64,000 nt of DNA from Cloeon dipterum (Eukaryota; Arthropoda; Insecta; Ephemeroptera; Baetidae). Within the stretch, counting starts at the first letter, position 1. Every line of letters starts with the position of its first letter. A program made the position numbers and the translations under genes. Below are positions 44,340 through 54,801 of this stretch, in pieces. The notes under the pieces were generated by a model, which saw only the letters and a program-made list of their open reading frames with translations, ran no database searches and had not been told where the DNA came from. The stretch covers positions 35,514,844 to 35,578,843 of the forward strand of contig NC_088787.1 of NCBI RefSeq assembly GCF_949628265.1. Reading direction: 5' to 3'.

Positions 44340-45559
44340 TTTTTTTATGTTCGTTAAGTTAAAAAATTATGTTTGTCGGGAAATGGGATGCACTTTTACA
44401 TAAAATCCGGGGAAATCTGGAGAAACAGGCCTCTAAATGGAAAAATCTCGAGTTCTGTTGATGGTAGAACTTTTTGCATAATTAAACAGCCTAAAACTTT
44501 AAATTTAAATCACAATGTCAGGTATTTTTCAGGCACAGAGGGTCAAGGGGGTGATTTTTTTAGTTCAGCTGCATTTTTATACAGTGGAAATTGCGCTTTG
44601 GGTCATCCCTGAGGTGAGAATTTGAACCCTGGCGTCAGGGTAGCCCTACAGCGATTGGCCGATCAATTTCATTCAATTCCGATAAAATCAACACGCAGCT
44701 CGGCGCCGGTTTCTCCTACTCTTGCTACCAGAAGGCCACTCATGTGCGTGTGTTTATTTATTCTTGAATGACTTAATTGGTGTGGTCTCCCACCACTCGG
44801 TGGCTTTCATTCTAAACATAATCAGCTATAAAAAAAACGGCGCAAAGGAAGTGCTAATTTGCAGCCCACGCAGATGTTTTCGTTGGAATAAATTGTAGTT
44901 AACATTTTAGACAAGACACGATAATTTAAATTTTAATTCAAGTCGCACCACCCGACACGAACCAATCTCCACTTTAATCTGTTACCCCGATCATTTTCAA
45001 TGGTGTCAGACGGGCATTCAATTGAGCAATTGATCGTAATATTTCAAATGACGCAGCTTGCGATACAATATACTTCAGTTGGCACCATCGCCAACAACAC
45101 GCGCAAAAGTATTTTTTGTTTAATTATTACTTGGACTGTCATTAAAAGAAATATTCAATTTTCTCTTTTGAAACTAATAGAATAAAACTGACATATTAAA
45201 TTATAACTGTAAGACGAGGAACAGCGCCGAGAAAACTGCTCTCCCAAAAACAAGCGCCTCTTTCGTCTAAACTGTCTGGCGAGAAGTGGTTTCACCTTAT
45301 TTACAATATTAAATGGCAACCTGTAAAGCGTTATATGCAAAGAATGTCTAGTCTGCGTGATTTTGCGTGGGTTTGAGTTTGTTTATTACGAATAATATCA
45401 CAAATCAATGCTAGAAACTCAATCTATTTGTCAAAGAAAAAAAAACTGTCTTGTTATTTTTGCCGCATTAGTAAAAATATCTCTTTGCGCTCTTTGGTTC
45501 CAGCTGTACTGCCGAAAAACTGGTTTTTTATGCTCTCGCGAATCTCGCGCCGCCGCGCT
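44340..45559. other. Spacer in the left arm
   Basis: Matches the right arm at about 59160-57960 in inverse order (e.g. CTCGAGTTCTGTTGATGG near 44447). No convincing gene. Conservation alone cannot show function since the arms are paralogous. Confidence 0.45.
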
Positions 45560-45672
45560 TAAAGCATAATAGCCCAACACACTTAAAGGGAAGCAGTCGC
45601 CAATTCGTCGCTCACGCTGTGGCAGTGAGTGTTAGCGTCTGTCTCTCCTCCAAAACACACAGATCAAAACAT
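45560..45672 (+). promoter_or_regulatory. Promoter and noncoding first exon of D1
   Basis: GCATAATAGCC near 45565 is TATA-like. The region GCAGTCGCC to ATCAAAACAT ends at a strong donor (GTAAGTTT from 45673), and an acceptor (TGTTGCAG) stands three bases before the D1 start codon. The whole arrangement is conserved in the right arm before D2. Confidence 0.6.
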
Positions 45673-46163
45673 GTAAGTTTCAAAATTTGCTTTAATTTAA
45701 ATATTGAAATTTTGGCTACTTTCCCCACGCAGTGACAAAAATAATTAATAGAGTTTCCAGCTGAATAATTCGTTTTTGTATCATTTTTTATGAAAAAAAT
45801 TCTCGAGGACTTAAAATAAGGGCCAAAACCTTTGATTTTCAAGGTTTTTAACGCAAAAAAATTAAATTCAAGGCTTTACCAGACTCAAAATAATAATAAA
45901 AATTAACAGTAAATGGTTTTTTAACATCCAAGTCACCTGCTAAGATTTGTGGGTCGAATGCGGGCTGATTGGTGCCCAAAATTAACACTTTTGCAATGCA
46001 AAGACGAGTCCGTATTCGGATTTGAGAGAATTTAGCGAAAGCTTTCCGACCCAAAACTTGCTCTTTTGCGCATCATGCGAGAATGAGTTCCACGAGATCT
46101 TCATTCTCCAAATAGTATAATTATGGGACTGCAGTTAACACGAATAAAAATGTGTTGCAGAAG

Positions 46164-49100
46164 ATGAAAGTTGGACTTTCGCTGATTATTTTCTTGAGCT
46201 CTGCATTTTGCGTTGCGCGATGCAGTACATTCTCAGCTCCATGTAAGTTTATTTCTCGACTCGCAGCATTTCAAGCAAAATTTTATTATTTATCCGCAGA
46301 TTTCGAGGACGGAGAAAATCTGAGCTACAAAGACTGCGGAGTTTGGGACCGAAGTAGCGCAAACCGCAGTTCGTGGATTGCAATTTTAGTGCAAAATCAA
46401 AAACAATGTTTTGGAATAGTAATTTCTCCAAGGGCAATCCTCACGCGTAATAATTATTTCAGCGTGGCCAGGGAATGACAATTAATATAAAATACTTAAA
46501 ATTTCAGTCGAGTGTGAGATCAACATGGAAGAGAAGGAAAACATTCAAGCTTTCGTTGGCGACTGCGGGACTGTTTATTCACGCAATGAAACGGCATGCA
46601 CCAACCAAACCATCGAGGTTGAGCTATTTTAAATATTTTTTCTTCTAAAGTATTTTCTCTGGACACTTTTTTAGGTGCAAGATGTGATTGAATTGAACAA
46701 AAATCCGCGAGCTGCAGAAAGAGTATTGCTGCATTTAATCATAACTAAAAAAATGTCCTCAATAAGCCCCATTTGTTTGTTCAACCGGGCAAAATACTCA
46801 GACGTGGTGGAACAAACGAACAAAAATTACTTTGCATTGCAAAGATGGCAAGTAATATATTTAATATTTCTCTATAAAGCTCGGCAATTTAATTTAAAAA
46901 AAACCACAGAACCCCCAAGAGAAGCAATCTTGGGACAACCTTGCACCACGTAAGATCTATAATCAGAAAAATTATAATTTTAAGACCTAAACCAAACATT
47001 TAAGGACAAATCGTGCCTTTTGAAAATTGCTTCAGCAACAGTTCCAATTTGACGGAGCTGTATGAGAAGTTGGAACTTGCCCCTCAAAGTCTTCTATGTG
47101 TGCGTGCTTCAGATAATTTTAATGGTAATCTATAGAAATCACTTTTTTCGAACTGTATTATTAATGTTTTTCTAACAGACATTTCTCTGGTGAATTCGTA
47201 CAAGCAACGCTATTTCCTCCGAGGATTGAGGGTGAACCACGGCCTGTTGAAAGAACCTTCAAACCATAGGATAATAATCGATATTTTACCCTACATCGAT
47301 ATGATCGCAAAATACACAAAAGACATCCCCGTCCTACCTCGGATCCCACCTGCGCATCCCAAAAAAGGTATCGACCAACTCTAAAACTTGATTTTAGGGT
47401 TATAATTATTTTAATCAGGACTCAACAAGAAAAGCCTGAGTTTTCCAAAATGTGGACTAACACCAGATGCATTAGAGAATAATGGAGGCAAATTGAAAAG
47501 TGAATTCGGAGAGACGCAGCGGTTGTACGGCGGCTACGATTCTCGACCTGACGCTCACCCTTGGCATGCTCAGGTTGAAAATATTCATACAATTTCAATC
47601 TGCGGAGGAACCCTCATCTCGACTAAAGCAGTTTTGACGGGTAAATTAACAACTTATTCAGTTTTTAATTTACACAAACTAAAAATAAATCATTTTCAGC
47701 TGCCCACTGCATTTTTGGACTGAATGCTAGTGACTTTGATGTTACAATTGGAGTGTATGACAGAAAATCTTCATATTCTCCCAAAATACAAATCAATACG
47801 GTATAAAGAATTATTATGCGCAGATTATCAATTTTTAATATGCCTAAACTTTAGCCTAGCAGGTTGATCTCCCATCCTAATTACACATCCGGGCAATTTC
47901 ATTACGATATCGGTCTGATGATTTTCGACGAGGAACAATTTAACATAACCGAACACGTCCGTCCGATTTGCCTGTGGAATGAAGACGCCAGTCTCGAACG
48001 CGTTTCTGAAAACCAAGCTGTGGTTCGTTTTAGTCACCAAATATTTGTATTAATTTCAATAAATACATAATAAGTATTAGATAAATTTATGGAGGCTCGG
48101 ATTTTTTCGGATGAGAGCGTTGAAGAGTTCACGTCCCGCTTAGAGTTGCAAACTTGGATTCAAGTTGCCACCGTGGACTCAGTGGATGAGAAATACGAGA
48201 ATTTCTTGGAGATATTTCACCGTCTTTTTTCAGAGTGTTTTCCTCTCAAAAAGATTTTGATCCGGGCAAATCAGAGAGAAAAGGTGAAGTTATCGCGTGA
48301 GGTAAAGGAGGCGAGGAGGGAGCTAATAAAGCAAAGTAAGGCAGTTAGGTCTCTTCCTGAGCAGCACCCTGACAGGGAGCTGTTCAAGCGAAAGAGATTT
48401 GATTTTAACGTGCGATTGCAGCGTGAAATTTGCGCGCAAAACAGCTCCTTCATCGAGTCAGCCGTGAATAAATCAGCGGCCGCGTGGTCGTTGATAAATA
48501 AAGCGGTCGGCAAGGTGAAGGACAGACCGGACATTTCAGAGTTGTTGATAAATGATGTTAATGTAACTGACAAAATTGATATCGCCAATGCTTTGAATGT
48601 GAGCTTTGTTGTTCCGCTGCCACCGCACTTCCAGATGCCACAAGATCAAATGAAATCTTTGCCTCAAACGCTCTTTCTGTCTCCTGTTACTTCGCAAGAA
48701 ATTTTGCATCATCTGCGCCGCTTGCCTCCAAAAAAATCCGCTGGCTGGGACGAAGTTCCCATGTTTCTTGTAAAGCGTGTAGCGCAACACATTGCTGCGC
48801 CGCTCGCAGACATAGTCAATTGCTCATTTTCAACTGGCGTTTATCCTCATTTGATGAAAAAAGCTGTTGTTGTGCCTTTGTTTAAGAAAGGGGACAAGCG
48901 TGATGTTAAAAATTACCGCCCGATTTCCAACTTGCCAACATTTTCTAAGATTTTAGAGAATTGTTTTCTAATACGACTTGTTAATTTCCAAGAGGAGCAT
49001 GGCTTGCTCCCAATTAGTCAGCATGGTTTTGTCCGTGGCAAGTGCACGGTAACTGCATTATTTGAATTTTTTGTGAAATTGCATGAAAAGATGGAGAATC

Positions 49101-50940
49101 GGCAAAAGATTTTGGCTATATTTTATGATTTGACAAATGCCTTCGGGACTGTGTGTGTGCCGATTTTGCTGCGTAAATTAGAGCTGAATGGCGTTCGCGG
49201 CGTTGCGCTTGACTGGCTGAGATCGTCGCTCACCGGGCGCACGCAAGTGGTCAAAATGACACAGAGGGTCGGCAAGTGGGAGAGGACAGTGTTTTCGTCG
49301 GAGGTTTCGGTGGTGCGTGGAACTCCGCAGGGTGGCGTTTTGTCTCCGTCACTATTTGTTGGCGGAGTCTGCGACATGCTGTTATACGTTCTGATAGGCT
49401 TCACCGTGAATTATGCCGACGACACTTCCTCTTTGATTTCCGCCCCAACTAACGAAGAATTATATCAAAACGCCCGGTTGTCAGCAGAGATGCTTCAAGA
49501 ATTTTGCGAAGCTAATTTTTTAACACTCAACGCATCAAAGTCGGTTCTTGTGCAGTTCCGCGGGCAAAAGCAGAATGTTTCCCCTCAAATAGACCTCGCC
49601 GGCCAATTAATTCAGTGTGCAGATCATGCCAAATTTTTGGGGCTCCACGTGCGGCAAGACTGCAAGTGGGATGACCATGCGCAGTACGTTAGTGGCCGCC
49701 TGCACACAACGGTGACGATGTTAAATGGCCTGAAGGGGAATGTCGATGAAAAAAGTTTGTTAAATGTTTATTATGCTCATGCGAATTCGATTATGTCATA
49801 TGGTATTGTGATCTGGGGAGCAAGCGATGGGGCGCTGCGGACTGTTTTCGTGGCCCAGAAGCGGCTGATTCGTGCCATGGCGGGCGAGAGGTACTGGAAG
49901 GGTTTGACGCCGCTGTGTTCTGCGAGACCACTTTTTGAGCGGTACAACCTGCTTCCAGTGTTTTCAATTTATTTGTTCGAGGCATGTAAATTTGTTAAAA
50001 AATACCCCGCCTACTTTAAAAAGACCAGGGACGTGCATGGGCATGGAACGCGCCGCGCGCCTGAATTGTATATTGCTCCTCAGAAATTATTGATTTCGCA
50101 GCAAAATCCATTTTCAAGTGCTGCAATGTTGTACAATGCTTTGCCAGTTTCGTTACGGCATGAGCCGCGATACGAAAAGTTTGTTGTTGCTTTGAATGAA
50201 TTTCTTCACTTGAAGAAATTTTACGATACTGTTGAATTCTTGGAATTTGTTAAAAATTTATGATTTTTGTGTGTAATTTGTGTGTGCATTGCAATTGGGG
50301 GGCATATATTTAGAATTGTAACAAAATCTGATGTATGACCTTGCCAAAAGACAATAAAGAATATAATAATAATATTTTAAAATAGGTGATAGGATTCGGA
50401 ATCACGGACAGCAACAAAACCCTTCCTGAAACTCTCCAAGAGGCTAAATTGCAAATCAGGTCCCATAAAGTGTGCTACCTGAGCAACCGGAGGTTCTTTC
50501 AGAAATATTTGAAGCCAGGAGACAACTTTTGCGCTGGATACACTAACGGTATATGTTTTTATTTATTAATTGTATTCTTTTAAATAAAATCAAAACAAAT
50601 TATAGGAACAACCGCGTGCCATGGAGACAGCGGAGGCAGTCTTTCGCTCGAGAAGAACGGCCGGTGGTTCATTCGCGGCATCGTCAGCTTTGGCATGTCG
50701 AAAAAGTCTGCAAACGCGAGCGGCGGAGCGCAGGAGACAGTTTGCAACCCAAACAGCTATTCGCTCTTCACCGACGTTGCGAATTACATGGACTGGATTC
50801 TAGAAAATGCGCCCGAGGTTTACGAGTATTACGAAGAAGAAACATTACAAACGAGTATTTTCCCCGACTTTAGCTGGTCCGTTTTAATTTTGGCTTTGGT
50901 GATTATCTTTTTTGTTTATATTTTATTCAAATATAATTAA
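46164..50940 (+). CDS. Tandem trypsin-fold serine protease D1 with C-terminal membrane anchor
   Basis: Twelve coding exons: 46164-46242, 46300-46446, 46508-46617, 46675-46851, 46910-46949, 47005-47124, 47179-47367, 47419-47640, 47700-47800, 47855-48022, 50386-50548 and 50606-50940. They give 616 residues. The start is the ATG opening MKVGLSLIIFLSSAFC, directly after the splice acceptor. The N-terminal domain begins ENLSYKDCG and has Glu at the His57 position (LEC). The S1 domain has His364, Asp413 and Ser514 (CHGDSGGS). The last exon runs about 35 residues beyond the usual end and closes with a hydrophobic span (about 595-612) and a short FKYN tail, so the enzyme is probably tethered to the membrane after secretion. 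A LINE sits in intron 10. Confidence 0.9.
48061..50373 (+). mobile_element. 5'-truncated non-LTR retrotransposon (LINE) in intron 10 of D1
   Basis: The homologous intron of D2 lacks it, so the borders can be read directly: host sequence ends near TTAATTTCAAT (48060) and resumes at ATTTTAAAATAG (50374). The 3' end has AATAAAG and a short ATAATAATAAT tail. The endonuclease part is missing at the 5' end, as is common after incomplete target-primed reverse transcription. Same orientation as the gene. Confidence 0.9.
48089..50263 (+). CDS. LINE reverse transcriptase ORF, CR1/Jockey-like, uninterrupted
   Basis: An uninterrupted 724-residue frame. Residues 1-200 look like the linker after a lost endonuclease domain. 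The reverse transcriptase core runs from about 210 (PPKKSAGWDEVP, VVPLFKKGDKRDVKNYRPIS) through motif A (FYDLTNAFG, about 346), motif B (GTPQGGVLSP, about 412) to motif C (NYADDT, about 440). All catalytic aspartates are kept. The C-terminal part (YGIVIWGAS, AQKRLIRAM) is typical of the CR1/Jockey/I group; I cannot fix the clade. The absence of internal stops suggests a young insertion. No RNase H domain is seen. Confidence 0.85.
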   Translation: MEARIFSDESVEEFTSRLELQTWIQVATVDSVDEKYENFLEIFHRLFSECFPLKKILIRANQREKVKLSREVKEARRELIKQSKAVRSLPEQHPDRELFKRKRFDFNVRLQREICAQNSSFIESAVNKSAAAWSLINKAVGKVKDRPDISELLINDVNVTDKIDIANALNVSFVVPLPPHFQMPQDQMKSLPQTLFLSPVTSQEILHHLRRLPPKKSAGWDEVPMFLVKRVAQHIAAPLADIVNCSFSTGVYPHLMKKAVVVPLFKKGDKRDVKNYRPISNLPTFSKILENCFLIRLVNFQEEHGLLPISQHGFVRGKCTVTALFEFFVKLHEKMENRQKILAIFYDLTNAFGTVCVPILLRKLELNGVRGVALDWLRSSLTGRTQVVKMTQRVGKWERTVFSSEVSVVRGTPQGGVLSPSLFVGGVCDMLLYVLIGFTVNYADDTSSLISAPTNEELYQNARLSAEMLQEFCEANFLTLNASKSVLVQFRGQKQNVSPQIDLAGQLIQCADHAKFLGLHVRQDCKWDDHAQYVSGRLHTTVTMLNGLKGNVDEKSLLNVYYAHANSIMSYGIVIWGASDGALRTVFVAQKRLIRAMAGERYWKGLTPLCSARPLFERYNLLPVFSIYLFEACKFVKKYPAYFKKTRDVHGHGTRRAPELYIAPQKLLISQQNPFSSAAMLYNALPVSLRHEPRYEKFVVALNEFLHLKKFYDTVEFLEFVKNL

Positions 50941-52724
50941 AAGAGGGCAGGTAAATCGGTGTAGAAAATTTTATATACGCCAAAAACTGATAATTTTTCA
51001 GTGTAGACACATATAGACTGGCTGTTGTACAATATATATTGCATCGTGGAGTAAAAAAATTTAGATTTGTGAGACTCTTATCGCGATTTGTGCGCTATCC
51101 TTTTTAGCTTTCTTGGAAAATACTATCAAAAAAATAGGGAAAAACTAAATTTCTTCCAACTGGGCGTTCAAATTTTTTAGAAAATCGGCTTGGAAGTTGG
51201 CATGCTCATCAATCTTAATCTTGGCGAGCATAAATGGTCATCTTTACAATTTATTTTATAATTTTCGGAATTTCTCCTCAAAATTCGCACACCATATTAG
51301 ATAGATCGCAACCAAGCGAAAATTAATTTAATTTTTCGAAAAATTTGACAAAATTTGTAATTTTTGACTGATACTTGACCATGATTTCATTATTAAAGTG
51401 ATTTACTGATGTTGATCAATTTCACTAACAATTAACTACTTAGTATAGTAAAAACAATGCAAAATGTTCCAATAGTTGGCTTACTGTAAAGCTCTACTTT
51501 AATATGTTTATAGGATTTTAATCCTTTGTTATTTTTAGCACCAAACAATTGATGTAAGGTCCACAATGGAAATGAAAAATTGTCAAACTTCACGTTGATG
51601 ACGTTAATTTTTCTCTGTTATTAGATGACGCTAAAATATAATGTATTATTAAAAAATTATAGCAATTTTAAATGACAATTGAAAATTTTAGTTTTGTTGA
51701 AGTTGAATAAGCGACTGATTTGTGTGAAAAAAATATTATTTAAGCAATCCGAAACGATCCTGTCGTAGGAATAAAAAAATTAACATATAAAAGTGAATTT
51801 TCATTAATAAAATAAAGCAAATGCGTGTCTTTGTCTTCAAGGTGAAAATTACCAAAATTACCGCACCAGTATAATTAAAGTGTTCACGGCCACGGCCAGT
51901 TGAGTTTTTTTTGTTTTTGGCACTGCGCAGTGGCAGAGGCTCACGATTCTCACTCGGCGCTTTGCCGAGATGAGATTTCATCTCAATAATTACACCAATT
52001 ACGCGAAGCAAAGAGTTTTTAAAAAAATATACTCTGTGCTGTGCTTGATGGGAGGAGTTTTTGCGGTCTTGTTGTTCCATCAACGAGGGAAGCATGCAAC
52101 CTGCTAGACGCTGGAGCAACGCAGATTGCCAACACGCCGTAGTTTCGTAAATAATATTTTCAAGATCATTGGCAGAGCAGGCGGTCCCCAAAATAAACCA
52201 AAAATTGCCAGATATGTAGAGCATTTCTCTGTAATTTTTAAAAAAAATCTTGCAAACACCTCAGCCAAATCTACTTTATGAAATATCGGATAGAAAATTA
52301 TAAACTTTAAATAAAGACAAAAATTAAAAGTTAAATGATGGAATAAAATTCGAGTGCAACGCCAATCGATTCTTAAATAAAAATTAATCATTCTTTAGGT
52401 CAATAATCACCCGTTCCTTTTAAAAGATCATCAAGTTTGGGCAGAAAACTGGTTTCACATTTTGATTATCTCGATTAGGAATTCATTTTTAGCTCCATCC
52501 CCTGTTGATCTCACTTTGTTAAAATTACGCTCAAGTTCAATGCTAACTATAAACTGCTAAAGGAGAGAGAGGCGTTTAATTTTGCTTCAATTTCTTAAAT
52601 TTTAAATAAATGATTAAAAGCACCAAAATTGAAATAGTGATTAAATTAATTATATTTCAACCTGGTCGTCGAATCGAGCGCTGCCAATTTCCAAAGCTGA
52701 CAATGCCTAAATTTTTTTCACAGA
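50941..52724. other. Left half of the central spacer between the arms
   Basis: AT-rich. Apart from the inverted repeat at 51840-52160 nothing is recognised. Confidence 0.45.
51840..52160. repeat. Spacer inverted repeat, left copy
   Basis: The block with GGCACTGCGCAGTGGCAGAGG and CGGCGCTTTGCCGAGATGAG recurs in reverse complement at 53510-53867. It is open in one frame (reading EMKSHLGKAPSENREPLPL), but no family is recognised. It may be a repeat or a relic exon pair. Confidence 0.65.
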
Positions 52725-53010
52725 GTGGCCGCCTCCACTGTCCCCGTTATAGGCGCCGACGAGAGCATAAAAAACCAGTTTTCTCGCAGCACTAAAAAAA
52801 GCAGCTGCGACCACGAAAATCAAATTAATGTGCAAAATGTCACAGGCGGCGGGAGAAGGCCAATTCATTCAGAATTAAATAATGTGGCACGCAGCTATCC
52901 GATAGTGAGAACCGCAGGCATTTTTCATGTGGGAGTAGGAGAAACGTGCGCCGCGGAGTGCGAGACCGCGGGCAGCGATGCATAAAAGCGGCTGTCTGCG
53001 GTTTCGCGCA
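52725..53010 (+). other. Isolated copy of the protease-homologue promoter region
   Basis: GTCACAGGCGGCGGGAGAAGG, ATCCGATAGTGAGAACCGCAG and GCATAAAAGCGGCTGTCTGC follow in the same order as upstream of the protease homologue gene (44335-43960, minus strand). No homologue-coding exon lies downstream; a receptor relic follows instead. Confidence 0.6.
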
Positions 53011-53099
53011 CCAATTAGCCGAATATTTAAAATGATACTTCTCATGTTCTGATGATTATTTTATATTTGAAAAAAAAAACAGTCACATTTGGATCACTC

Positions 53100-53500
53100 G
53101 GTTGTTTCTTCTCCTTATTCGCGCATTTGCAGAGCATTTGAAGCAGCGAGTTTCGCAACGCCTTTTTCGACCACACGCAGAACCAAAAGACGAGCACGCC
53201 GCGAGCGCTGTTGATCACTTCTGGAAAATACCAAAAAATACTTTCGTCGCCACGTGCAGCCCATCAGTAAAATAATTTGATGAAGAGAACGAATCGGTCC
53301 GCCATTTTTAGACCGATTGCGCACGCCCAGAACCATATTTTTATGCCATCAATTAGCTTTTATTCTAAATTCATGCATGTGGCATTTTTTTCCAATATTG
53401 TAAGCACCAAATCATCCTTCCCTAAAGAGCCTTCCGGCGATTCCACCCCTTCATCCTTGTTGAGGGTGCCGTTTTGCAGTTGATTGCACGAGGGAGGCCG
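53100..53500 (-). pseudogene. Methuselah-like receptor pseudogene, interior lost
   Basis: Bases 53110-53300 match the last receptor exon (TTGCGCAACGCC-type stretch, GACCACACGCAGAACCAAAA, GCACGCCGCGAG) with a gap where TM6 should be. Bases 53420-53490 match exon 1 (TTGAGGGTGCCGTTTTGCAG). The exons between are missing, so only the ends of a receptor gene remain. Confidence 0.8.
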
Positions 53501-53509
53501 CTGCCTAAT

Positions 53510-53867
53510 TTTTTTACCACCTGTGCCAACGATCGAGAGAATCTGTATTTACGCAACAACGGCGTGTTGGCAATCTGCGTTGCTGCAGCGTCAAGCAGGT
53601 TGCTTGCTTTCCTCGTTGATGGAACAACAAGACCGCAAAAGCTCCTTCCGACAGGCACAGAGTATATTAAAAATAAAAACTGTGTGCTTCGCGTAATTGG
53701 TGTAATTATTGAGATGAAATCTCATCTTGGCAAAGCGCCGAGTGAGAATCGTGAGCCTCTGCCACTGCGCAGTGCCAAAAACAAAAAAACTCAACTGGCC
53801 GGCCGTGACCGTGAACACACTAATTTTTACTGGTGCGGAAATTTTCGTAGTTTTCGCCTTGAATAAA
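53510..53867. repeat. Spacer inverted repeat, right copy
   Basis: Reverse complement of 51840-52160, sharing CTCATCTTGGCAAAGCGCCG and CCTCTGCCACTGCGCAGTGCC as well as the CAACACGCCGT block nearer its edge. The two copies lie about 1.35 kb apart, so the spacer itself could fold. Confidence 0.65.
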
Positions 53868-54801
53868 GCGCATATTTGATCTATTATTTATAAAAATTCA
53901 CTTTATAAATGTTACATTTTTATTTTTAATATTGTTATACATTAATTTTCACACAAAAATAGTTCTTAGAATAAACAAAACATAACGTATTTTTAAAAAT
54001 TGAAATTCTCTCTTAAATTACAAGAAATGAAAAATGCAATCAAGCAGGCCACAAAAGCACAAAAATGGGGTGCAATGCTTTTAATCTTATTCCACGTCAT
54101 GAATAACAGAAAAAATGAATGTGTCATCTTGTCATCAATCGTGTGACGTTTGACAATTTTTACTCTCGTTTTTTTTTTTAAATTTACAACAATCGTTTGG
54201 TGCAAACAGAACAAAGAATAATCCTTTATAGCAGAAGCCAAAAATTAAGACAATTTTGCATTTTTGCCTACAGGAAGTTTAATGTATAATGTTCATTGAG
54301 TTTGGTGTTTGTGTCCCAGTGAGCTCATAGCCCACGGGAAGTGCTGTGCAGAGGTTAAAAAAATGAAAAATAATAATAAAAATTGAGCAATAATTTATCT
54401 GTACAATGTGCAATACCGAAATCAGGACCGAGAAACAGATAAATTCGATTAATTTGAATGATTTCCATCCCTCCCCATCCAATCTTGTGCCATTTATAAG
54501 GAAAACTCTGCTAAATTTTAACAGAAATCGTCGAGACAATTTTTGCTCGCCGCTTGATTAGCATGCCGACGCTTTTAAGCCGATTTTCTAAAATAAATTA
54601 AACGGCCAGCTCAGAATTTTTTTATAATAATTTTTATTACAGGTAAAAAGGATAACTCTAATTTTCTGTAAACATTTTCTTAAATCACAGCAGGAGTTTT
54701 AGGGCACAGTTTTTTTAAATTTACTCCTTGAAAAGCACACTAATGGCGTCAAAATATTGTTAAATAGCCAGTCTCTAGCGTTTCTAAAACAGTGCAATTT
54801 T
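53868..54801. other. Right part of the central spacer
   Basis: AT-rich sequence downstream of D2. No gene or repeat is recognised. Confidence 0.4.

Larger units (their letters stand above)
37800..50940 (+). repeat. Left arm of a large inverted duplication
   Basis: From AAGGTAAATATTATATCACGG (37812) to the last exon of D1, this arm matches the reverse complement of 54802-64000 in order: outer flank, C2/C3, spacer, D1/D2. Differences are a gene present only here (41222-43365), a LINE present only here (48061-50373) and extra sequence in the other arm near 63000-63660. Homologous exons are of equal length throughout, apart from small in-frame changes. Confidence 0.9.

Noticed and set aside
48089-50263. 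The long ORF as a host gene or as an exon of D1
   Set aside because: Reverse transcriptase motifs are clear, and the D2 intron shows the site without it.
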